Source: Cyclospora cayetanensis (lineage: Eukaryota > Apicomplexa > Conoidasida > Eucoccidiorida > Eimeriidae). From it: 64,000 nucleotides of DNA. The stretch spans positions 124,001-188,000 of the forward strand of contig NW_020312314.1 of the NCBI RefSeq assembly GCF_002999335.1. The letters run 5' to 3'. Position 1 is the stretch's first letter, and every line of letters begins with the position of its first letter. Below are positions 55,133 through 64,000 of this stretch, piece by piece. Position numbers and translations under genes: made by a program. Under the pieces are notes generated by a model. The model searched no databases. It was not told the origin of the DNA and saw only the letters and a list, made by a program, of their open reading frames with translations.

Positions 55133-56302
55133 CAACAAAAACAGCGGACACCTACTTACTCCTGTCGTTAGGCCGCACGTGTGGGAGGCGGTTCAGGGTC
55201 TGTGCATGCACTTGGTGCTGCTCCTTGTGCTTCCTACATTTTATCACGGCATCATCGACCTTGCACAGAGGATAAACAATCCTTTCGGGTCAGTTTCGCG
55301 AGAACAAGGACTTACAGAAGCTTCACAAACAGACGTGCCTTCTCTTTCTATCTGCCCATCTTCAGCTGCAGCATGACTTCTCTGCATAGACGCTCTCTCC
55401 CCCTCAACATGGGTCTCTACATATATATACATATACATATATCCAATTCGCCCATCTTCAGCTGCAGCATGACTTCTCTGCATAGACGCTTTCTCCCCCT
55501 CAACAAGGGTCTCTATATATATATATATATATATCCAATTCGCCCATCTTCAGCTGCAGCATGACTGCTCTGCATGGGCGCTTTCTCCCCCTCAACAAGG
55601 GTCTCTACATATATATATATATATATATATCCAATTCGCCCATCTTCAGCTGCAGCATGACTTCTCTGCATGGGCGCTTTCTCCCCCTCAACAAGGGTCT
55701 ATATATATATCCAATTCGCCCATCTTCAGCTGCAGCATGACTGCTCTGCATAGACGCTTTCTCCCCCTCAACAAGGGTCTCTCTCTCTCTCTATATATAT
55801 ATCCCGCTGTCTTATTCCCCCTTCATCTGTTCATTCTCGTTTCTCGGGAAGAAGTCTCTGTGTAGGGAAGGTTCCTCCGAGGCTGCCTCAACTCCCGAAG
55901 CCGCGAGGCTTGAGCTGTGCCTTTCTCTGAGGTTTAGAGGTTCGTCTGTCCTCTGGCTTTCTTTCCGCCATCGCGTCTGCCTGGTTGCTGTCTGCCGCGC
56001 GCAGGGATACCTCCATCAGCTTCCCCAGAGATCTGTACGTACAGCAGCTGGAGGCAGAAGGTCGCGCCTTCTGCGTGGCTGCTGCGGCTGCAGGATGGTC
56101 TAACGTGTGCGAATCGCAACAGCAGCAGAAGGAACGAGAGTGGGGTTTTAACCCGAGGCTCACGCACGAGGAGATTGCTGCAGAGACTGCAGCTGACGCA
56201 CTCCAGCTACGCTACCTTATACAGCAGCAGTCGGAGCAGCAGCACCAGAAGGACAGGTGTGACTGCGCAGAGACGCAGCCTCTTCTTGCAACTCCCGTGT
56301 GA
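53133..56302 (+). CDS. Bestrophin-family anion channel
   Basis: Bestrophins are multi-pass channels for chloride and bicarbonate. Well-supported exons: 53133-53384 (start ATG 53133 or 53256), 53644 to about 54100, up to 54479, 54861-55288 and 56005-56302 (TGA). Matching features: [40 protein letters not shown] (compare FLLGFRTN..YDRWWE), [20 protein letters not shown] (compare IPLVYTQVV), and the diagnostic INNPFG followed by an acidic or aromatic segment. The NPFG motif is split by an intron in phase 2 (TTCGG|GTCAGT ... CGCGCAG|GGAT), restoring [14 protein letters not shown]. Between 54100 and 54290 the frame changes once and meets one TAA, so a small intron is misplaced or the sequence has an error. 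A poly-Ala run (55085-55135) interrupts the channel domain. Confidence 0.78.
54560..54832. repeat. TGTGTCTTGG and ATATATAAATGT microsatellites in an intron
   Basis: A TG-rich half (54560-54700) followed by an ATATATAAATGT half (54700-54830) fills the bestrophin intron between 54479 and 54861. Confidence 0.9.
55353..55810. repeat. 80-97 bp tandem repeat in the bestrophin intron
   Basis: Five copies start with GCCCATCTTCAGCTGCAGCA at 55353, 55450, 55542, 55638 and 55718. Each has a conserved ATGACTTCTCTGCATAGACG core and a variable-length TATATA run, which accounts for the spacing differences. The array lies in the 716-base intron that splits the NPFG motif. Confidence 0.92.
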
Positions 56303-56562
56303 CTAAACTGTCTAGTTTCTCAATGTAAAAAGCTCGAATGCCTGTTGCGTTCCTAGATTTTACATGCTAAGAGAGGTGGCTGCGGGTAGACCAGCCCTAT
56401 ACACAACACGACGAAAGAACAAGCAGGAATCGACGCTGGCAGCTTTCCCCTAAGGAGGTTGGAGGCAGCTAGCGCGATCGCTAGCTCGAAGCAGTAGTAG
56501 CCGTCACAGCCTTCCCGAGAAGTGTAGCAGACTGTCTAGGGAAGAAAGCCTCTCTTCGAGTG

Positions 56563-59500
56563 CTACGGAGTGTGCCTTGAGCCACAGCTGCCGTAGATTC
56601 GCAGAATCTCCTCAAGTCTGTCCGCGTCGCTGCACCTCACACAAGCCAGCACCAAATGCATCGCACATGAGCTCTCAGGAAACACCCCACCCCACCCCAG
56701 TGCAGCATGCAACGTGCGTCTTGCTTGCTTGCCGTCCAAAACCCTGCCTCGACTTACGCCGTAAAGATCCACACTCGTGGGAAGGCGGCAGCACCCCTGC
56801 CAACAGACATCAGCGAATACGTGGCATCTGCTGCAGACATGCCCATCTGCTGATGATGCTGTTGCAGCGCAGCGGCAGCAGCAGCTGCTGCTTGTGCTTC
56901 TACGGGAGGCAGCATAATGCGCTTGCTGGTACTGCTGCTGAAGCAGAAAGCCGCTGCTGCAGCAGCGGCCAGTGTCACCTCCGACAAAGGCATTCGCTCC
57001 ACTCTGAGGGAGAGAGGCTGCTGTTTCGGATACAGCGCGTTCTCGCTGCTAGAGGCGATGTGGCTACGGCAAGAGCTTGCAGCGACAAGTGCCGTCGTGG
57101 CAGCTTCCGCAGAAAGTTCGGCTACGCCTTCGTCTGGCAGCACAACCCCGCATATGAGGGGAGGAGCAACGTAAGCCACGAGAAGCTGCAGCGCACAAAA
57201 TGCTCAACACACGTATATACACTCCCCCCTTCTCCGCAGGTGTTGTTGCAGCACCGAGGCAGGAGCAATCACGGCAGCCTGCACCCTCCCACCAATCCAC
57301 CCTCGAAGCCAAAAAAACGCGCACCTCCGACGCAGTGACTCCCACCCCTGCTGCATGCAGCTGCCACGTCAACGGTTGCTGCTGCTGCTGCTGCTGCTGC
57401 CGCACATCGCCGACCTTGCTGCTCTCGCAGCTGCTGCTGCGAGGCTGCAGCACCAGCAACCAGGAACGACTTTCCCAGTATCCTAGGGATGCATCCGCTG
57501 GTGTCGAGACGTTCTTCCTGCAGTGAGCACTGCTGCCAGTGGTGTCGCTGCTGAAGGCGTTCTGCAGAAGGATGACAGGGAGAAGCCGCGTGCCGTCGCT
57601 GCTGGCTCTGCAGCGTCCTTCGCCTTCCCGCGGGAGCTGCTGTCGCAGCTGCTGCTGCAGCAGAGCTTCTATGCGATCCGGCTGCAGCATGCCTCGAGCA
57701 GCTTCGCTGGCATGCTCGAGGAGCATGTGCTGGTGTCGCCGCTGCTGCAGCAAGAGGGTGTTGCACACGCTGCAGCAGAAAGGATGCTGCTGCTGCTCGA
57801 TTGCGTCCACAAGGATAGGCGCGCAGGCAGAGGAGACAGTCGAGAGGGCAGCCAGCAGCGCATGCAGCGGCAAGGCTACTGCACCCATGAGCGCCTTGGC
57901 TGCAGTCTTGATAATCTGCTGCTGATCGCGCTGCTGCAGCACCAACTCACGCAGCGGAAATGAGGGCAGCAGATGCCGCAGCGCGGCAGCCAAAGATCCT
58001 ATAGGGACCAACGCGGCAGCGACTGCGTGCGCAGCAACCGCCCCAATAGCCGTGGGCTGTACATACACCGTACGCGCAGCAGCCACTGCGTGCTGGAGGG
58101 AAGCTCGAATGCTCCCCAACGCCCTTGCAGACACCAGGATTTGCGGTGTCTGCAGCAGCACCAGCGCAGTGTAGTGTGCCAGCAGCTCGCGCTGCAACAG
58201 TGACGGAGGGGCGTGCAGATGGCGCAGCAGCAGCGCAGGGAAGTAGACGCTGCAGCTGGAAACGTCGGCGAGAGCAGCAGTTCCTTCCAATTCTACCGAC
58301 ACGCAGAAATGACACGCAGAAACTGTCAGCTCCGCGATGCTGCATGCGCGCAGCCGCCGACCTCCCCACGTCTCAGAAGGCGCTCCTGCCACGGCTGTTG
58401 GTGTCGCTTGCAGCTGCTGATGCTGGAGAAGGGGGGAATGTAGGAGAGAGACTGCTGCAGCAAAGCTCGTTCCCCATCGCAGCAGCTGCTGATCAGCGCG
58501 CACGCACACGACGTGCCCCTTTTGCTGCTGCTGCTGCGGCTGCTGCTGCTCGTCTTGGGGTGTATCTGCTGCATCTATGGAGAGCAGCGGCAGCTCCGTC
58601 ACAGCCGGAAGAAAGGCTGCCGCACGCATCCATGGAGGAAAACGCAGCTGCGGCTCGCAGCCTGTTGCTGCAGCAGCTGCTGCAGCAACAGGCTGCGTTG
58701 CTGTGTGCTTCACTGAGGCGACGAGACAGCTGATAGCTGGCAGACAAATCCACTGCTTCGTGCTGTTGTGCTTGCCGCTTGGGCTGGTAAGGGCAGCCGA
58801 ATCAAAGAGCAGCGAATGCTCTACTCTGCGCGAGTCTACGAGGTGCTGCATGACTCCGCTGCTGCTGCGCCTGGTGCTCCCGCTGTGGCAGATGTAGCGC
58901 AAGCGCTTCCAATGAGCGACCGCAGTCTCCACGCGTTCCACGTCGTCAGCAGCAGCCGCTGCTGCTGCTGCTGCTGCCACGAGAGATGCTGCTGGCTTGC
59001 TACCAGCGGCGACAGCAGCAGCCGCAGTTGCTGTAGTGTCTGGTGCTGAGAGAACCGCAAAAAGCTCGTCGGCTGACACCTCCAGTGTGAACTGCGGCTC
59101 CCACTGCCTGCTGCTGCTGTTTCTGTGTCTGTTCGCGCTGCTGCTGCTGCTGTTCGTGCTGCTGCCGCTGCTCTTGTTTGTGCTGCTCTCTGCGCTGCGA
59201 GGTAGAACGCAAGTCTGCAGCGAGTTCGCCGCTGGATGGGCTGCAGCTAGCGCAGACGCAGCCTGCGCCGCTGCCGCTGCTGCCGCATGCACGAGGGTGG
59301 GCGTCGGAGTCTCACTTGGAGCAGCCTCCACTGCAGCGAAGGCAGCTGCAGCTGCTGCTTGCCGCTGCCGCAACAAGAATTCCACTTGCTGCAAAGGGCA
59401 AGGCACGCAGAGCTGCGTGAGTCGTTCAGCAGCTGCTGCTCCAACTGCGGCAGCGGCAGATGCCGCCAATGCCTCCCACACCAAAGAGCCGCGAAAAGGA

Positions 59501-61871
59501 ACAAATTCCACGACGAGGCACTGCCAGCAGCTGCTGCTGCTGCTGCTGCCTGTGCTGCTGCTGCTCAGCTGCATGACAAGGCACCCGCCAATAGGCTCCA
59601 CTGCGAGGACGGCTGCCGCTGCTGCTGCTGCGGCTCGCGAGGGAAAGAGAAGCGACCACGGCGTGGGGTAGCTAACAGCAGCACCTGCTGCACTGCGAAT
59701 CGCGGAGTGCCCAGAGACACTGCTCGACGGAGATAGTGCTCCCTTCTCTCGTTCCGTCTCAAGATGCAAACTTCGAGTTGTCGCTGTTGCTGCCGCAGCT
59801 GCGTACTCGGCGGCGAACGTTCTGGGAATGCGCGACACGAAGAGACGAGTTTCGACGTCTTCTGCTTGCCGCAACAGCAGCGGCTCTGACCACTGCCCGC
59901 GCGATCTGATGCTGCCAAGGCAATTGCTGCTGCTAAAATTGCTGCCGCTGGGGGGAGTGATGCTGTTGCACAGCGGCAAGCACGAATTTTCGACGGCGGA
60001 GGAGTCTGCGAAGAAGAACGGCGCCACGCGGAGCACACACGGCAGTCTCGCACGACTCCCCACTCCCCCCTCTCCCTGCCCATCGTAAATCTCAGTCGAG
60101 CCACCTCCTGCACAAGGGAATTTCGAAGGCGACGGCAGCGCACGAACCTTCTGAATCCTCGTCTTCAAGGGCACATAGCTGCAGAAAAACTCCCTCCTTC
60201 GACGCCACGGCTCCTCTGCAGCACCGCGAGTTTCTGCATGCCGTTTGCTTGCTGAGGGCGCGCTGCAAGAGCGGCGAGTTATTTCCCTGTATGAAGACGG
60301 TTTCTTCGGCAGCTTGCTGCTTGTGCTGCCCAGGCAGTGGCTGCACGGCAGCTGGAAAGAGAGAGTCGCTGCCGATGGAGGTGGGAGACTGAGCATGCGC
60401 CGCTGCTCGCTGCCGCGGCTGCACTAGGGGACTGCCTTCCTGCGCAGCAGCTAGGGAAGCCGTCTCTCCCGTGGCAGCCTCGAAAGCGTCTGCGGAAGGA
60501 GCCAGCTCGATGTCAGCCTCTGCCGCTGCAGAAGCGGCCGTCGTGGAAAACACGGTGAAGGGCTGAAGGAGACTCGTCGCGATGTGCGCAGCTGAGAAGG
60601 GAGCCACGCGCTCAACGAGCAGCTTTCTCTTGCCGCTGCTCTTGCTGCTTTCAGAGACGGCAAGCCCAAAAGGCGTCCTGTTGAGCAACAGCAGGGGAGG
60701 AGACTCTGCAAAGGAGAGGCAAATGCAGAGACATCCAGACACGTGCAAGCCGAAGGAAACATGCAGCAGCCGCAACAGCAGAGGCGGCAAGCAGCCTATA
60801 CTGCAGGCTGCTGCAGCACTCAGCGCGTGCTCCTGTCGCCGCTCATCCTGCTGCTGTTTGAGCCATCGGGTGTCTTGCAGCTGCAGCAGCACGTCACGCA
60901 CTGTGCCGCCAGCTCTCCACTGCCGCTGCTGCTGCTGCTGATGCTTTTCCGCCGGAAAGCCTCCGAAAGAGACACCAGCGTGCAGCACAAGGGCCATGCT
61001 GCCAGTCCAACGCAATGCGGTGCGCTGTCGCGGTTTTCGCCGCTCTTGCTGCTGCTCTTGCTGCTGCTCTTGCTGCTGCTCTTGCTGCTGGAGGAGATAC
61101 TGTGAAGCATCGGCAAGGCGCAGCGACAACGGGGGAGCGATCTGCTGAATTGAAGCCAGGTTGCGTGGAGTGCGCTGTTGGTCCTGCTGCTCTTGCTGCA
61201 GCTGCTGCAGGAGCTGCTGCTGCTGCTTGCTCACCTGGGGGTGCGAAAGGAGAGCTTGCGGGAGCGCTCCCGTGGTGCTGCTGCATGCGGCAGCAGCCAG
61301 CGCATGCAGCGTTATCGCCGTGAGGGGATCTAGGCAGCAGCAGGCAGCCTCCTCCGCCGCGTGCCTGTCGTCCTCTTGCCGCTGCGCCCGAACGAAAAAC
61401 TGCGACGGAGACACCTGGGCTCTGCAGACAGCAGCTGCTGCTGCCGCAGGAGCTCCGAACTGTAGAGACACCTCAAACGGCAGGCTGCTGCGAACACGAA
61501 GCGGGGGAGCAACCTGCAGCAGCAGCTGCTGCGCGTCGAGACTGCAGCAGCAGTCATGTGGACTGCGACGACCTAGCGACAGCAAGAGCACCACATAGCG
61601 ATCGACGGTTTCTGCTGCTTTTGCTGCTGCGAATCCGCATTTGTTGCTGCAGCTGCTGCAGCAGACTTGCGGGATGCAGATGCGCGCAGTCTCGCCCACC
61701 GCTAGTGTCTGCAGCGACTCCGTCCAGCAGATACATGTGCATGCAGTGTTGCGGCAGCCCGTGCTGCGCACTCCAAAGTATGCGAGAAGCGGCGCAGTCT
61801 CGCTTTGTCGCAAGCAACAGAGAGCCGACAAGTCCTCTGTCGACGAGGCTGCTGCTTCCAGGTTGCCGTCT

Positions 61872-61905
<34 letters not shown>

Positions 61906-64000
61906 GGCATGCTGCTGCTGCTGCAGGCAGCGTAGCTACAGCTCCGTAGACGTCTTTGACATAGACCTCCAAGGGGCAGCTGTTGCGAGCCAAGCAACGC
62001 GGGTAAATCTGCAGCTTCACAATACGCTGAGCAGAACGCAAGAGACGCGCATGCACCAGCACTGCCCCTGTCAGCTCCTGCTGCTGCTCTTGCTGCTCCT
62101 GCTGCGGCTGTTGTTTTTTCCGGGAAGTTGGATGCGGCTCTGCTTTAGCCGCTGCTGATTCTGAGAAGGTCGCTCCTTCGTCGCTGCGCTCGCCTTCTCT
62201 GTCTGGAGACTCCTTTTCTGCAGGCTGCCGTTCTGCCGCAGAAGAGGCACTGCCGTTACTTGTGCTGCTGCTGCTGCTGCTGCTGCTCTTGTGGGGCCGG
62301 TGAGGGCGTTGCTTGTAAAGAAGCAGCGGCATCCAAACACACGCGAACGTAGATCGCGATGCTGCTGCAGCACCGTTGGAAAGCCGTACAGCTGAGCTGC
62401 TGGCGTCACTCTCAGCCTCCAGAGACGCTAGTTCTGCTGCAGCAAGTGGTATTGTTCGGCGAGACAGCAGGGTAGCATCTAGAGACTGCTGCGCCTCCTC
62501 CGCTATGACCGATCCTTCCCCCGCAAGAGCAGCTGCACTGACAAGATGGATTGCTGCGGTACAAAGCTGCGGAGTCGATGGATCGATGAGCTGCGACAAC
62601 GCCACACAAAAAAGGGTAGTAGCAGCCGGCAAGCAGTTCTGGAGCGCATGCACGCATGCACACATGCACACACACACTCCACGGACAGAAAACGAAGGCT
62701 CTACACGCCCTACGGCATGGACGGAAAGACTACAAGATACAGCAGCAGCAGCAGCATCGAAAAAATCGCCTTTTTCCACACCTGGAGAGAAGAGTGAGGA
62801 GTCAAAAGGAGTTCATCCGTCTTTTCTGACGGTTCGTGCTGCAGCTGCAGCAGCACACTGCTGCGTGTGTGGTTGTCTACACTTAGAGCTGCACGAATGC
62901 GCAGCATCAAGGGGCCTGCCTCGCCGCTGCTGCTGCTGCTGCTGCTGCTGCTGCGGCTCGAGCAATCCAGGCAATCCGTTTCCAAGCCGCCCGTGTAGCA
63001 GAATACGGCAGCCTGTCCTTGTTGCTGCTGAGCGCGTGGAAGCAGCTTCTGCTGGTGCATCTGGCACGAGAAGGCATCTCCCGCGGGGGAGAGAGGCACC
63101 AGTAGGAAGCCTGCCTGAAAGGGCTGCTGGTGTGTCTCCTCCGGCAGAGGTGAAGGCTTGAGCCACTGCAGCAGACTCGGCTGTCTCCGCGGGGGGAGAC
63201 GCAGCAGACGCCGCTGCGTCTCCGTCTCGGAGACGAGCAGGAGCGGCGTGCTGAAGCTGCCGTCCGTGTCTGCAGCAGGGGATGAAGACGCTGCTGCTGC
63301 TGGGGGAGGGAGAGGAAGGCATGCGAGAGAAACAGACAGCAGCGCAGCTTCGGGCGGAAGTATTGCAGTAACAACAGAAGCGTTAAGGCTAAGTCGACCT
63401 AAGGAGGAAGCCGTGGCAGTCCAGTCGAAGGCGTCCTCTTCCCATTGCTCTTTGGCGTGATGCTGCTGATACGGATGCTGCTGATACGGATGCTGCTGCT
63501 GACACTGCTGCTGCTGACACTGCTGCTGCTGACACTGCTGCTGCTGATACGGATGCTGCTGATACGGATGCTGCTGATACGGATGCTGCTGAGCTTCTCC
63601 TGAGATTTCCTGCGCTTTTTCCACTTGTTCGTCTGCCCGTAGAAGACGCTGCGTCTCTGGAGGCAGCAGGAGTCGCAACAACTCGTGAAACGCAGGCACT
63701 TTGCTCTGAAAGCAGTGCCCTATGTCTCCGCGATGACGGAGGTGTGGCTGCTGCTGCTGCAGCACCAAGGGAGCGCAAATAAAGCAGGCAATCTGCAGTG
63801 GCGTTCGGTGGAAGGCTCCAAACCACACTTTATAGCTGACGCTGCTGCCACGACTGCTGCTGCCAGTATTGTTGCTGCTGCAGTTCGCTGCGAGAACGAC
63901 GCAAGACGCTCGCGATCCTGCAGGCAGCAAGAGCGGCGTCCAGTGCACGAGAGACGCAGCGACAGCAGCACCACTGGCAGGTGACTTCGGAGCAGCAACA
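56563..64000 (-). CDS. VPS13-like lipid-transfer protein, 5' end beyond window
   Basis: Exons in transcript order: beyond 64000 to 62782, 62638-60148, 60107-57223, 57185-56758 and 56719-56563 (stop). Phases 0, 1, 0 and 2 match and the total closes in frame. VPS13 proteins bridge membranes at contact sites and move lipids. Evidence is the repeated adaptor-binding (SHR-BD/VAB) pattern: LMLRIRAALSVDNHTRSSVL, CLARNSCPLEVYVKDVYG, PPLRVRSSLPFEVSLQFG and LLNRTPFGLAVSES. Further on comes LLQRELLAHYTALVLLQTPQ, similar to the RHYTSQAIRQIYKIL segment, and a C-terminal tail ending in CSDADRLEEILRIYG. The chorein N-terminus would lie outside the window. Gln and Ala runs are frequent. Three proposed introns are only 37-40 bases. 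The gene converges with the bestrophin gene, 260 bases apart. A different SHR-BD protein is possible. Confidence 0.6.
63456..63595 (-). repeat. 15-bp coding repeats (QHPYQ and QCQQQ)
   Basis: Runs of TGCTGCTGATACGGA and TGCTGCTGACACTGC units in the VPS13-like exon encode QHPYQ and QCQQQ repeats. Two related units are arranged as blocks (A-A-B-B-B-A-A-A), suggesting mixed expansion. Confidence 0.88.

Overview
The window looks like nuclear DNA of a coccidian apicomplexan, most likely Eimeria. The signs are spliced genes with GT-AG introns, very long CAG/GCT-type runs giving poly-Gln, poly-Ala and poly-Ser tracts inside otherwise conserved proteins, many unrelated microsatellites and minisatellites placed mainly in introns, and alternating repeat-rich and repeat-poor blocks. 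No bacterial operons, CRISPR arrays or complete mobile elements were seen. All gene models were made by eye from splice motifs and reading-phase continuity, so exon ends are approximate unless stated.

Layout. 148-1468 (+): 3' part of an unrecognised spliced gene. 3329-5083 (-): single-exon ELO-family fatty acid elongase with a long C-terminal extension. 5.3-9.6 kb: repeat-poor block with no convincing gene. 9601-12793 (+): unrecognised seven-exon gene with a motif repeated once in each of its first three exons. 13613-36270 (-): exons that I join into one giant gene for a PI4KA-like phosphatidylinositol 4-kinase, whose introns hold at least seven different satellite arrays. 36420-39827 (+): Integrator subunit 9-like protein (catalytically dead beta-CASP family), divergent from the kinase gene across about 150 bp.

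39.8-49.4 kb is a second repeat-poor block. It holds an ERD2/KDEL-receptor-like gene (40990-43026, +), a TMEM14-family gene (43524-43993, -) and what looks like a decayed LTR retrotransposon (about 46.3-47.9 kb) with a zinc-knuckle Gag relic followed by protease-like fragments. Then come an Arg/Glu/Ser-rich, probably nuclear protein (49449-51884, +), a bestrophin-family channel (53133-56302, +) and a VPS13-like lipid-transfer protein (56563 to beyond 64000, -).

Several products act at membranes: elongase, PI4-kinase, KDEL-receptor-like, TMEM14, bestrophin and VPS13-like. These genes are not an operon and the grouping may be chance. The most unusual structural features are candidate introns of only 36-44 nt in the kinase and VPS13-like genes, a GC-AG intron inside the kinase domain, and homopolymer insertions within the kinase fold.
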